Source of the DNA: Tolypothrix sp. NIES-4075
GTDB taxonomy: Bacteria; Cyanobacteriota; Cyanobacteriia; Cyanobacteriales; Nostocaceae
Direction of reading: 5' to 3'
Length of the DNA stretch: 64,000 nucleotides
NCBI RefSeq assembly: GCF_002218085.1
Contig: NZ_BDUC01000006.1
Location: 1-64,000 of the forward strand
Shown: positions 1 through 8,524 of the stretch, one piece after another
Layout of the letters: each line of letters begins with the position of its first letter
How positions within the stretch are numbered: the stretch's first letter is position 1
Position numbers and translations under genes: made by a program
Notes under the pieces: model-generated
The model's input: only the letters and a program-made list of their open reading frames with translations
Told to the model about the DNA's origin: nothing
Databases searched by the model: none

Positions 1-262
1 AAGTTGCATTTGTACTCAGTACATTCAGGGGATAAATCTCAGTTTACCTGGTTTGAGGCTTAACCGAACCGTATTGAGATTGGGGTGGTGGTGGTGAGGT
101 TGAGCTAGCATCGGATATTTGGGATGTTTGAGATTATGGTGCGTTGCGCTTTGCGATAACACACCCTACGAGAGGGATGCGATCGTACTGAATTAATTCG
201 CTTATAGTTGTAAAAAAGCTGAAATTTAAGATAAATGATTGGGTTTTGTAAAAATCACTGTT
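1..262. other. Non-coding interior of the nifD element
   Basis: No convincing gene is visible. The segment holds a short repeat at 138-169 of a type common between cyanobacterial genes. The rest shows nothing recognisable, though a gene ending left of the window cannot be excluded. Confidence 0.5.
138..169. repeat. Short interspersed intergenic repeat
   Basis: The motif reads GGTGCGTT, a variable middle, then AACACACCCTAC. I recognise it as a family scattered between genes in Nostocales genomes. A diverged relative is at about 43980-44013. Confidence 0.5.
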
Positions 263-688
263 TTACTCATGCTTTACTTGACTTATACGATATCGATAAC
301 AAGCATAGTGCATTGCTTTTTTGTGTGGTAAAGAACCAAAAAAGTCTGACATTATCGCACCACAGGAAGCAGGAACGACGGAGCTATTTCTCAGTATTTT
401 TATATTAGTTTTTTGCACTGTGCAAAATTTAATAAATTTTGCAATCGCCACCCAAGAAATCTTACCTTCTCCTGGTTTTGCAATTACGCTGCAATGTATC
501 TCAAGGAATATTAAATTTTTTATCCCAGAACAATGCAATATTAACAAACTTCCTTCAATACACAAATATGCTTTTTTATCTTTATAAGAGGTTTTTTCTT
601 TGATGAAGTCTCCAAAGTAGTCTAAAGCTTCTGCCATATTAACTGAGCTTACTGTACATAACCTATATTTTGGAATGTTTTCTTGCAT
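263..688 (-). CDS. Hypothetical small protein on the nifD element
   Basis: This 141-residue reading frame on the minus strand is not a family I recognise. It is slightly rich in Cys and Lys, has no clear signal peptide or transmembrane helix, and shows no catalytic motif I can name. It sits downstream of xisA on the same strand with about 100 bp between them, so it may be cargo of the nifD element. The middle has low-complexity hydrophobic stretches, and a smaller frame overlaps it on the plus strand. Whether it is translated is uncertain. Confidence 0.4.
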   Translation of the reverse strand: MQENIPKYRLCTVSSVNMAEALDYFGDFIKEKTSYKDKKAYLCIEGSLLILHCSGIKNLIFLEIHCSVIAKPGEGKISWVAIAKFIKFCTVQKTNIKILRNSSVVPASCGAIMSDFFGSLPHKKAMHYACYRYRISQVKHE

Positions 689-791
689 AGGTATTTAATC
701 ACTCTATATATTTATTAAACGAACTGTTAATTTTTGTACATAATATAAATCATAGCAAATTATCTAAATTTGGTATGATTTATCATTACAT

Positions 792-2210
792 TTAAATTTG
801 CTTATAAACCAACTCTATTTTCAACTTCTCAATCTCCAACTTCAACTTTTCATTTTCCATCCTCAACTTAGCATTCTCCTCCCTAATCAACTCAATTTCA
901 TCCCTCTTACTCAAAGCTTGATTAATCGCCAACTTCCGCATATCCAGCGAGAACCAACGTTGATAAGTTTGAGTATGAACTTGCACGCTATGTCCCAAAT
1001 TATCTGCTGCTGCTTTAATTGGAATTCCTAAAATATGCGCTCTAATTGCCCATGCATGACGTAAATCATACGGCTTAAAATCTAATCCGATTTTTCTAAA
1101 CCACCAACTAACTCGTTGTGTTAATGCCGTTATTTCTGCATGGTTAGTTTTATCTTTTTTACTAACTGTTGTTGCCAGCATTTCTAAATATTTAGGATTT
1201 CTTAAATCAAAGTCTGCAATCCATTCTTTATGTAAAGGTAACGCTTGTCTCTCACCAGTTTTACAATCTTTATGGACTTTCCATGTCATGTCTGCATTCT
1301 CTTTACTTAACCACCATTCGATATCAGGATTAATAAAAAGCTCTCGCGGACGTAAACCAAAAGTTGCTAACATTCCATAAGTCCAACGCCAAAGCTGCCA
1401 ACTATCTTTCACATCTGGATTAACTTGATTACCTCTGTTATTCAAGTAATCTGCAAACTTGATAATTCCTGCGGATACTTCCACATCGGTCGGTATATTC
1501 CGGGAATTATTCTCAGGCATTTTGGAATATTTAGATAAATCTATTTCGATTTGGAATGTTATGCAAAACGCCGATATAGCCCTCATCGCATTATATCTAG
1601 CCCATTCTTTATCGATTTTCTCAATTGAATTTATCAGATTTTCCGGAGTTGCCAAATCTTTAGAATTAGTGAATCGCTTGGTTCGAGAAAAATAATAAAA
1701 AAAAGTATGTTCGCTTTTTGTGGTGCGTTTATGAGTTTTGAAATACTCCTCTTCAAATTTTTCTAATAACTCTCCTATTGTTTTCAAGTCTTTTTTAGTT
1801 GCTTCATTACCTAAATATTTATCATTCCATTCAAATGTATGTCTTGCAATTAACTTTCCTAATTCATAAGATTCTTCCTCGGCGGTTTTTAATCCATCCA
1901 AGTTAGCGGGAATGTTCAAGCTGATGTTATACTGTTTTCTTCCAGTGCCGTTTGTGTCTTTATCTCCGGGTTTAATCGGTAACGTCGCTCGTAATTGCAG
2001 ACTTCCATTAGACTCCCTGATTGTCACCTTTGCCTTTGCAGACTTCAAACGCTGATTAACTTTCTCTAATTCTAATAGTACTTTTGTTCTCATATACTCT
2101 CTTTGCTGCTGTGCTTGCTGACTTGAGCCAAGAAAACTGCCGTCGGTAGATGAAACTGGCTCGAAGTCTGCAAAAGCTTGTTGATACTTGTCAAAATCCT
2201 GGTTATGCAT
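792..2210 (-). CDS. xisA: XisA, nifD-element site-specific recombinase
   Basis: A 472-residue tyrosine recombinase of the phage integrase family that excises the nifD element during heterocyst differentiation. The catalytic half is visible: Arg near 287 in FGLRPRE, then YDLRHAWA at 381-388, LGHS at 405-408 and the nucleophile Tyr416 in TQTYQRW. The usual His of the HxxR box is replaced by Tyr381. The last 35 residues (436-470) form a Lys/Glu-rich heptad coiled coil. Placement about 120 bp from the nifD core site and divergence from nifD match the known arrangement. The assignment rests on context and on the recombinase motifs together. The start at 2210 gives the full N-terminal domain. Confidence 0.93.
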   Translation of the reverse strand: MHNQDFDKYQQAFADFEPVSSTDGSFLGSSQQAQQQREYMRTKVLLELEKVNQRLKSAKAKVTIRESNGSLQLRATLPIKPGDKDTNGTGRKQYNISLNIPANLDGLKTAEEESYELGKLIARHTFEWNDKYLGNEATKKDLKTIGELLEKFEEEYFKTHKRTTKSEHTFFYYFSRTKRFTNSKDLATPENLINSIEKIDKEWARYNAMRAISAFCITFQIEIDLSKYSKMPENNSRNIPTDVEVSAGIIKFADYLNNRGNQVNPDVKDSWQLWRWTYGMLATFGLRPRELFINPDIEWWLSKENADMTWKVHKDCKTGERQALPLHKEWIADFDLRNPKYLEMLATTVSKKDKTNHAEITALTQRVSWWFRKIGLDFKPYDLRHAWAIRAHILGIPIKAAADNLGHSVQVHTQTYQRWFSLDMRKLAINQALSKRDEIELIREENAKLRMENEKLKLEIEKLKIELVYKQI

Positions 2211-2328
2211 TGCGGTATTTTTAGCCTATATTTAGCCTAAAAATAAATGTGTAATCAGCGAACAATGTTTAAAATTGACACTGCTTGCTGTAAACATTAG
2301 GCTATTTTCAGCTATTAAATCATAAAAA

Positions 2329-2339
2329 GGATTACTCCG
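2329..2339 (+). other. nifD-element core recombination site
   Basis: The 11-bp sequence GGATTACTCCG matches the direct repeat reported at both ends of the Anabaena nifD element. Here it marks the transition from element DNA into the nifD reading frame (GAT TAC TCC GGT, coding DYSG). The partner copy must be left of the window. Confidence 0.93.
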
Positions 2340-2479
2340 GTCCTTATCACGGTTATGATGGCTTCGCTATCTTCGCTCGCGATATGGATCTAGCACTGAA
2401 CAGCCCAACCTGGGGATTAATCGGCGCTCCTTGGAACAAGAAAGCAGAAGCTAAAACAGAAGCTAAAGCGATCGCCTAA
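2330..2479 (+). CDS. nifD: nifD 3' end (nitrogenase MoFe protein alpha chain, C-terminal 49 residues)
   Basis: The frame starting in the core site encodes DYSGPYHGYDGFAIFARDMD and then a short tail ending in AKAIA and TAA at 2477-2479. This is the conserved C-terminus of the nitrogenase MoFe alpha subunit. The rest of nifD is on the far side of the excision element, so this fragment only becomes part of a gene after XisA-mediated excision. It is followed after 160 bp by nifK, the normal nif operon order. Confidence 0.95.
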   Translation, partial: DYSGPYHGYDGFAIFARDMDLALNSPTWGLIGAPWNKKAEAKTEAKAIA

Positions 2480-2639
2480 ATAAATGGGAGAAAGACAGAT
2501 GTAGGAATAGCCTGGGGTTTTAGCCCTAGGGGGGAGTAGAAAGTAGAGAATTAACATTCACCACTTCCCACTCCTCATTTCCTACTCCCATTTTCCTCCA
2601 CACGACACGTAACGACTACAGCAGCTTGGAGAACTAGAA
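2480..2639 (+). promoter_or_regulatory. nifD-nifK intergenic region with hairpin and RBS
   Basis: A stem-loop at 2511-2530 (CCTGGGG, TTTTAG loop, CCCTAGG, one G-T wobble) lies between the genes and has no T-run, so it is more likely an mRNA processing or stability element than a terminator. Pyrimidine-rich degenerate repeats follow. GGAG at 2629-2632, about 7 bp before the ATG of nifK, is a plausible ribosome binding site. Confidence 0.5.
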
Positions 2640-3944
2640 ATGCCTCAGAATCCGGAAAATATTCAAGATCACGTCGAACTATTCCACCAACCGGAATACC
2701 AACAGTTATTTGAAAACAAAAAGCAATTTGAAAACGGACACAGCCCCGAAGAAGTGGCGCGTGTTGCAGAATGGACGAAGGGTTGGGAGTATCGTGAAAA
2801 GAACTTCGCCCGTGAAGCATTGACCGTCAACCCCGCTAAAGGTTGCCAACCATTGGGCGCAATCTTCGCTGCTGTTGGTTTTGAAGGCACTCTACCTTTT
2901 GTTCAAGGTTCTCAAGGTTGCGTAGCTTACTTCCGCACCCACTTAACCCGTCACTACAAAGAACCGTTTTCTGGTGTCAGTTCTTCAATGACAGAAGACG
3001 CAGCGGTGTTTGGTGGACTGCAAAACATGATTGATGGGTTGGCAAACTCCTACCAACTCTACAAGCCAAAGATGATTGCTGTCTGCACCACCTGTATGGC
3101 AGAAGTTATCGGTGATGACTTGCAAGCTTTCATCAACAACTCCAAGAACGCTGGTTCAGTTCCTCAAGATTTCCCAGTACCTTTTGCTCACACTCCTAGC
3201 TTTGTTGGTTCCCACATCACTGGCTATGATAACATGATGAAGGGTATTCTTTCTAACCTGACCGCAGGTCATAAGAAAGAAACCAGCAATGGCAAAATCA
3301 ACTTTATTCCTGGCTTTGATACCTACGTTGGTAACAACCGGGAAATCAAGCGGATGTGCGAATTGATGGGTATCGATTACACCATCTTGGCAGATAACAG
3401 CGATTATCTGGATTCACCCAACACTGGTGAATTTGATATGTATCCAGGTGGTACAAAGCTGGAAGATGCAGCAGATTCGATTAATGGTAAAGCCACAATC
3501 GCTCTGCAAGCACACTCTACCATCAAAACCCGCGAGTACATCGAAAAAGAATGGAAGCAACCAACTGTTGTTTCTCGTCCTTGGGGTATCAAGGGTACTG
3601 ATGAGTTCTTGATGAAACTCAGCGAACTGACTGGTAAACCGATTCCCAAAGAATTGGAAATCGAACGCGGTCGCGCAGTTGATGCGATGACTGACTCGCA
3701 TTCATGGCTTCACGGCAAGCGCTTCGCTATGTACGGCGATCCCGATTTAGTTTACAGCGTAGTCGGCTTCATGCTGGAAATGGGTGCTGAACCCGTGCAT
3801 ATCCTTGTCCACAATAGCAATGAAAACTTTGAGAAAGAACTCAAAGAGTTGCTAGCTTCTAGCCCCAATGGTAAGAGTGCTACTCTGTGGGCTGGTAAAG
3901 ATTTGTGGCACATGCGTTCAGAGATGTGTTTGCTATCAGGTTAA
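2640..3944 (+). CDS. nifK: nifK, 5' part (nitrogenase MoFe protein beta chain), interrupted
   Basis: Residues 1-427 are the beta subunit of the nitrogenase MoFe protein. P-cluster cysteines are present at Cys69 (GCQPLG), Cys94 (SQGCVAY) and Cys152 (CTTCMAE). Homology stops inside the motif GKDLWHMRS at codon 427 (3918-3920). Seven unrelated residues (EMCLLSG) and a TAA at 3942-3944 follow. A normal NifK continues for about 80 more residues, including the conserved stretch beginning EPVDFFIGNSYGK. No other frame downstream encodes it, so this is not a simple frameshift. The break is either the left border of a nifK excision element or a disrupting rearrangement. The stop overlaps the convergent glycosyltransferase stop. 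Confidence 0.95.
   Translation: MPQNPENIQDHVELFHQPEYQQLFENKKQFENGHSPEEVARVAEWTKGWEYREKNFAREALTVNPAKGCQPLGAIFAAVGFEGTLPFVQGSQGCVAYFRTHLTRHYKEPFSGVSSSMTEDAAVFGGLQNMIDGLANSYQLYKPKMIAVCTTCMAEVIGDDLQAFINNSKNAGSVPQDFPVPFAHTPSFVGSHITGYDNMMKGILSNLTAGHKKETSNGKINFIPGFDTYVGNNREIKRMCELMGIDYTILADNSDYLDSPNTGEFDMYPGGTKLEDAADSINGKATIALQAHSTIKTREYIEKEWKQPTVVSRPWGIKGTDEFLMKLSELTGKPIPKELEIERGRAVDAMTDSHSWLHGKRFAMYGDPDLVYSVVGFMLEMGAEPVHILVHNSNENFEKELKELLASSPNGKSATLWAGKDLWHMRSEMCLLSG
3900..3944 (+). other. nifK/insert junction (candidate recombination core)
   Basis: The nif-homologous sequence runs to about 3920 (codons DLWHMRS), after which the DNA is foreign. If this is an excision element, its core direct repeat should lie in roughly 3900-3920, with a second copy at the far border outside the window. 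No second copy was noticed inside the window. Confidence 0.6.
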
Positions 3945-5149
3945 TTAAATAATCTAGTAGTGTGAACATATCGCAGAATTTCATCCACCGCTCGCTTTGC
4001 TCCTCCAGCAGCACGACAAGCGTCACCCAGACGATCGCTGTTTGCGACAAAAGAGCGATCGCCTAGAATTTGCTGCGCTGTCTTTTGCAAACGTTCCGCT
4101 GTCACATCTTCTGGTAAAATCATAATTCCCGCACCCTGCTCCTCAATGCGGTGTGAAATAATCTCCTGCTCATAAGTTTGGGGAACTGCAATCATCGGCA
4201 CCGAGTACCAGACAGCTTCTCGCGCTCCCCCTCCTGCACCGTGCATAACAAACAAACTAGCACGCTCTAATATCTTTAGTTGGGGAACAGTACCCGTAGG
4301 TCGAATTATAAAGTTTTCTGGGATATCTCCCAAAAGCGCAGCATCCATTCCCGGACTCAACAGCATTATCACCTGAGCATCAATGCTGCCAAAAGCCTGA
4401 ATGCAGCTTTGATAAAATGCCAAACCTGGATCGTGAATGTTGCCAAATGAAATCAGGATTAGCTTATCTTTTTGTAATTGCTCCATTGGAAAATCATATT
4501 CCATCGCCCGCACCGGATTGCACGGACCAACAAAATGAAACCGCTCGTCGAATTTATCGCTATAAGGCTGAAGTTCTGGGGGTAAATAACAAATATTTAG
4601 AGGTTCGATATTAGTAAATGTATCAATAAATTTAATCGGGGACACACCGTAAGTTTCTCGTAGCTCTCGTTGATGTTGACGATAGTGTTTCATGCTGCCT
4701 GCTGCCTCCTTTAACAATGGGGGAAGTTTCTTTCTTAGTCTGGGACATTCATAGAAACTTTCTGGAGTGAAAGCAGCGGTAGCGATGGAATTAACAGCGG
4801 GAATATTCAGCAACTGCGCTACTAATCTTCCCCAAAGACACAGCGAGTCATGAATGATGTAATCTGGCTTTTCTTGACGGACTGATTCTAAAAGTGCCGG
4901 CAGCATCTGGCAAGCGCACCAAGTTAACGAGGACACCAGAGACATTTCGTTTTCGGCTGGTGGTGCTGTCTCAGCATTTAGCGGAGGATAGGAACGGAAA
5001 GAAGCTCCAAATGTCTCGATTTCTTTCTGAAAACGGTCAACCTCGTAGTAAATTACCTCTTCACCTCTTTTTATTAGCTCCACCATTAATCCAAAGGTGG
5101 GGATGATGTGTCCGGCAGCCGAAACGTTCATGAATATAATACGACTCAT
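3941..5149 (-). CDS. UGT/MGT-type glycosyltransferase (GT1 family)
   Basis: A 402-residue GT-B glycosyltransferase of the macrolide-glycosyltransferase/UDP-glucosyltransferase type, expected to move a sugar from a nucleotide donor to a small-molecule acceptor. The N-terminal acceptor domain begins MSRIIFMNVSAAGHIIPT, with the family's GH near the start. The donor-binding signature is near 290-345 (MHGAGGGAREAVWYSVPMIA, then PQTYEQ). It is the first gene inside the nifK insert and its stop overlaps that of truncated nifK on the opposite strand. Given the NRPS cluster next door, attaching a sugar to the lipopeptide is a reasonable role, but a carotenoid or other acceptor is possible. Confidence 0.82.
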   Translation of the reverse strand: MSRIIFMNVSAAGHIIPTFGLMVELIKRGEEVIYYEVDRFQKEIETFGASFRSYPPLNAETAPPAENEMSLVSSLTWCACQMLPALLESVRQEKPDYIIHDSLCLWGRLVAQLLNIPAVNSIATAAFTPESFYECPRLRKKLPPLLKEAAGSMKHYRQHQRELRETYGVSPIKFIDTFTNIEPLNICYLPPELQPYSDKFDERFHFVGPCNPVRAMEYDFPMEQLQKDKLILISFGNIHDPGLAFYQSCIQAFGSIDAQVIMLLSPGMDAALLGDIPENFIIRPTGTVPQLKILERASLFVMHGAGGGAREAVWYSVPMIAVPQTYEQEIISHRIEEQGAGIMILPEDVTAERLQKTAQQILGDRSFVANSDRLGDACRAAGGAKRAVDEILRYVHTTRLFN

Positions 5150-5166
5150 AGAAAAATAACCTGATT

Positions 5167-5205
5167 TGGGAATGGGTAATGGGGTAATGGGGAATGGGGT
5201 AATGG
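5167..5205. repeat. Short tandemly repeated G-rich sequence (STRR-like)
   Basis: Degenerate units of the type GGGGTAAT/GGGGAAT are repeated about five times between the glycosyltransferase and the ABC transporter. Such repeats are common in filamentous cyanobacteria. The complementary version occurs at 34664-34740. Confidence 0.8.
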
Positions 5206-5222
5206 AGATTATTTGTTATAAA

Positions 5223-6890
5223 TTAGGAAGATACTGCTAACGAAACAGAGACAATGAGCTGATGAAATTTCTTAAGATTGGGGCGATGACCTACACTAAC
5301 AAAGGTTGTCCCTGTCTCTAACAAAAGACGATAAAGATTTTCTTCGTTGTTGACATCTAAAGCGCTCGTTGCCTCATCTAAAATTGCATATTTTGGTTTT
5401 GTCACTAGTATCCGGGCAAAAGCCAGCCTTTGTTGTTCTCCCAAAGAAAGAACATAACTCCAATCTTTCTCTACCTCAAAACCACCGAATCGTTCTGCTA
5501 AGTTTGACAGATTTACCCTGTGGAGAATTTGACGAAGTTCTTCATCACTCACATCAACCTTGGCGTTAGGATAAATTAACTGATCGCGTAGAGTGCCTAA
5601 AATCATGTAAGGACGCTGCGGTAAAAATAGCATTTCTTCTAATTCTGGGCGAAAAATCACACCTGTTCCCGAATTCCACAAACCAGCTAAGGCACGCAAC
5701 AGAGAAGTTTTCCCACTACCACTTTCTCCCATAATTAGTAATCCTTGCCCTGGTTGCAGTGCTACCGAGAGATTTTTAAATAAAGTCTTTTGATAATTAG
5801 GAGTTTCTAAAGTAAGGTTTTCAACAGCTAAACGGTTGTCTTTTACTATATCAATTGTTTTATTAGTTGTTTCTTTTATGGGCTGTTTGAGATATTCATA
5901 AAATACGTATAGACGGTCAATTGAAGCCGCAAATTTAGTGAATATTTCAAACTGATACATTATCAAGTTCACAGAAAAAGCGACACTTCCAAATGCTCCC
6001 ATAGCTTCTGTAACTTTTCCCACTTCGAGTTTACCTATGAGAATCTGGTTTCCGAGAATCAATGCGGGTAATATTAAGGTGAGATTGCCAAAGGGATATT
6101 TAAATATATTTAAATACAACTCTGACCATAAAATTAATCGCTTAAAGTTATTAAATACTTCATTGAAGAGAAGTTTAATTTTGTTGGCTTCCTGAGAAGT
6201 TCCGTTATAAAAGGCAATAGACTCGGCATTTTCTCGAATGCGAACTAAACCAAAACGAAAATCAGCTTCTTTTCTCAGTTGATTTAAATGTAGTTGAGTT
6301 AATTTTCTGCCGTAAAAGCCAATAGTGATAGAGTAAGCTAATATTGAATAAATTAATAAAGCAAAAACTAGATTTATGGAAATATTCCAGAGAATGAGGC
6401 TAAAAGCAATTACTACAAAAAGAGATTCAATAATATTTACAAAAAACTGAATGGATTGCTGACAAAAACTGGCGACATTTTCCGCAATACGTTGGTCTGG
6501 GTTGTCAATTTCTTGGTTAAAGTTACTCAACTGATAAAAAGCGCGATCGCTAAAATATTGATTGAGAAAGCGATCGGTCAACCAGCGACGCCAATAAATC
6601 CCTATTGTCTCTCGCAGATAGCCATAGCCAGAATTAAGCAAACCAGAGATGATTATCCCTCCTAATGCAATTATTACACCTTGCCAGAATCGAGCGCTGT
6701 TATGAGCGGAAAGGGCAGAAATTAACTCTCCCTGTATGGTATTTAAGAACACCTTGAGTTGAGTGTTGGCTAATAATAACACTCCGAGAAGTACAAGTAG
6801 AGCATTAGCACCTTTTTTTTCATTACCTAGCCAGTAGAGTTTAGCGATCGCCCAAAACCGCTTGACTACCGTCAAGTTGAATCGATTCAT
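5223..6890 (-). CDS. ABC transporter, fused permease and ATPase (SbmA/YddA-like)
   Basis: A 555-residue half-transporter with an N-terminal membrane domain of about six helices (roughly 20-330) and a C-terminal nucleotide-binding domain. The Walker A motif GESGSGKTS is near 388, the signature LSLGEQQR near 478 and Walker B with the D-loop (YAILDEATSALD) near 502. The fold resembles the ABC_membrane_2 group (COG4178), whose members are frequent in cyanobacterial nonribosomal peptide clusters and are thought to export the product. It lies on the same strand as the glycosyltransferase, 73 bp upstream, so the two may be co-transcribed. Export of the lipopeptide is an inference. Confidence 0.85.
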   Translation of the reverse strand: MNRFNLTVVKRFWAIAKLYWLGNEKKGANALLVLLGVLLLANTQLKVFLNTIQGELISALSAHNSARFWQGVIIALGGIIISGLLNSGYGYLRETIGIYWRRWLTDRFLNQYFSDRAFYQLSNFNQEIDNPDQRIAENVASFCQQSIQFFVNIIESLFVVIAFSLILWNISINLVFALLIYSILAYSITIGFYGRKLTQLHLNQLRKEADFRFGLVRIRENAESIAFYNGTSQEANKIKLLFNEVFNNFKRLILWSELYLNIFKYPFGNLTLILPALILGNQILIGKLEVGKVTEAMGAFGSVAFSVNLIMYQFEIFTKFAASIDRLYVFYEYLKQPIKETTNKTIDIVKDNRLAVENLTLETPNYQKTLFKNLSVALQPGQGLLIMGESGSGKTSLLRALAGLWNSGTGVIFRPELEEMLFLPQRPYMILGTLRDQLIYPNAKVDVSDEELRQILHRVNLSNLAERFGGFEVEKDWSYVLSLGEQQRLAFARILVTKPKYAILDEATSALDVNNEENLYRLLLETGTTFVSVGHRPNLKKFHQLIVSVSLAVSS

Positions 6891-7174
6891 TTGTATAATT
6901 TATATATATTTTTAATGATGAATACTTCCAGTAAGCAACGGTTCGCTTGTGGATTTTAATACTATACCCTATAGTTACTTCACTATAATTAATCAAGTCA
7001 AAGTCAAAATCTCGGCTTTGATGCTGTGTACTCTTGATTACCAAGTTTTTTCTGATTGGGTGCGACACAAGCGATCGCTTACCGGAAATAATGTTGTAAT
7101 ATTATGTCGGGTTGAACAACTATAAATAAATATAATAACTGATTGTCGCTTCAGTTCTAAATTTAGACAAAAAA
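6891..7174. promoter_or_regulatory. Divergent promoter region between ABC transporter and MFS exporter
   Basis: This AT-rich gap of 284 bp separates two divergently transcribed transporter genes and must hold both promoters. No specific operator could be identified. It contains one HIP1-like GCGATCGC near 7071. Confidence 0.4.
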
Positions 7175-8458
7175 ATGCGTATTTTCACATTAATTTGGTT
7201 GGGACAACTAGTTTCTCTGATTGGCACCTGGATGGCTGTATTTGCTCTGGATATCTGGGTTTTTCAGAAAACAGGCTCCGCTACCCAGTTCGCTTTAGTT
7301 ACCCTGAGTACTACGATACCACCGATCGTCATTTCGCCATTAGCAGGCACATTAGTGGATCGTTGGGATCGGCGCTGGACAATGATTATTAGTCATTTGT
7401 GTACAGGGCTGTCTACCCTAACTATTGTGGCGCTACTAATTACCGGTCAACTAGAAATTTGGCACATCTATCTAAGAAATGTCTTCATTTCAATTTTCGG
7501 TGCTTTTCATTCGCCGGCTTATAAAGCTTCGATCACATCCTTGGTTCCTCAAGAGGATTTAGCCCGCGTCAGCGGTATGGTTCAACTTTCATTGGGCATT
7601 CAGCAAATCATCTCGCCTTTACTAGCAGGTATTCTGCTGAATCTTATTCAGCTTAAAGGTATTCTCCTCATCGATTTAGCAGCTTTACTAGTTGCTCTTA
7701 TTCCCCTTTTGTTGGTACCATTCCCGAAAATTAGTCAGCCTGCTGATGATAACCAAGAGCCTTTATCAATTTTGCGAGAAATAGCCTACGGTTGGACTTA
7801 TTTGACTGAGCGTCCTGGATTACTAAAGTTTTTGATTGTCTTCACCATTTACCAATTCTTGATCGGGTTCACTGGTGTACTAACGTATCCCTTAATTCTT
7901 TCTTTAGCTACCCCAGCTAGCTTGGGACAAATTGCATTCTTTGCCGGTATTGGTACTCTCGTGGGTGCTTTGGTGATGAGCACTCAGAAAAATATTTGGA
8001 AAAACTTGATAGTCCCAATACTTAGCGCCATGTCCTTAAGTGGGCTGTGGATTGCCCTTGCTGGTTTGCGTCCCTCTATCATACAGATTGCGATCGCAAC
8101 TTTACTTTTCTTTTTGACTGCTCCTTTCATTAACGGCTCAGTGCAGGTTATTTTTCAGACACAAGTTGCCGAGCGGGTACAGGGAAGAGTCTTTGCTTTA
8201 ACCGGAGCGATATCAGGGATTGCTATACCACTAGCTGCACTTGTTGCTGGTCCTTTGGCAGACCATGTTTTCGAGCCACTAATGGCATTTGATGGACCTT
8301 GGTCTAGAAACATTATTGGTCAGGTGATTGGTTCTGGACCAGGTCGCGGCATCGGACTATTATTTGTGATCGTCGGGTGTATTATATTGGTGGCAGCACT
8401 TATTGGCTATCAATACCCTGGCATCAGAGAATTGGAAGAAAATTTACCTGATGCGTGA
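7175..8458 (+). CDS. MFS efflux transporter (macrolide-efflux type)
   Basis: A 427-residue major facilitator with about 12 hydrophobic segments. The MFS loop 2-3 signature is visible as GTLVDRWDRRW near residues 59-69. The C-terminal region has a GPGRGIG turn shared with the second MFS gene at 11869-13254, so the two are paralogues. Proteins of this subgroup export antibiotics or other small molecules. Position between the ABC transporter and the NRPS genes suggests self-resistance or product export, which is an inference. Confidence 0.85.
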   Translation: MRIFTLIWLGQLVSLIGTWMAVFALDIWVFQKTGSATQFALVTLSTTIPPIVISPLAGTLVDRWDRRWTMIISHLCTGLSTLTIVALLITGQLEIWHIYLRNVFISIFGAFHSPAYKASITSLVPQEDLARVSGMVQLSLGIQQIISPLLAGILLNLIQLKGILLIDLAALLVALIPLLLVPFPKISQPADDNQEPLSILREIAYGWTYLTERPGLLKFLIVFTIYQFLIGFTGVLTYPLILSLATPASLGQIAFFAGIGTLVGALVMSTQKNIWKNLIVPILSAMSLSGLWIALAGLRPSIIQIAIATLLFFLTAPFINGSVQVIFQTQVAERVQGRVFALTGAISGIAIPLAALVAGPLADHVFEPLMAFDGPWSRNIIGQVIGSGPGRGIGLLFVIVGCIILVAALIGYQYPGIRELEENLPDA

Positions 8459-8524
8459 ATCTTCATTACAACAAACTGCCTCTAATTTAAAAATGATAGA
8501 GGCAAGTCTCATTGGTTCTGCTTT

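Larger units (their letters stand above)
1..2328. mobile_element. nifK-proximal end of a nifD excision element
   Basis: This stretch lies upstream of the 3' part of nifD and is separated from it by the sequence GGATTACTCCG, the known core site of nifD elements. It carries xisA on the minus strand, close to the boundary, as in the classical Anabaena element. The other end of the element and the 5' part of nifD are left of the window. In heterocysts such elements are excised by XisA to restore nifD. Seen: core, xisA and nifD remnant. Inferred: the element is intact and still excises. Confidence 0.93.

Noticed and set aside
2511..2530. Rho-independent terminator between nifD and nifK
   Set aside because: The stem is followed by G/A-rich sequence without a T-run, and nifDK are normally co-transcribed.
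3918..3960. NifK truncation as a simple frameshift or sequencing error
   Set aside because: The other two frames after 3920 do not encode the NifK C-terminus (they read RDVFAIR and similar and stop soon), so the homologous DNA is absent.
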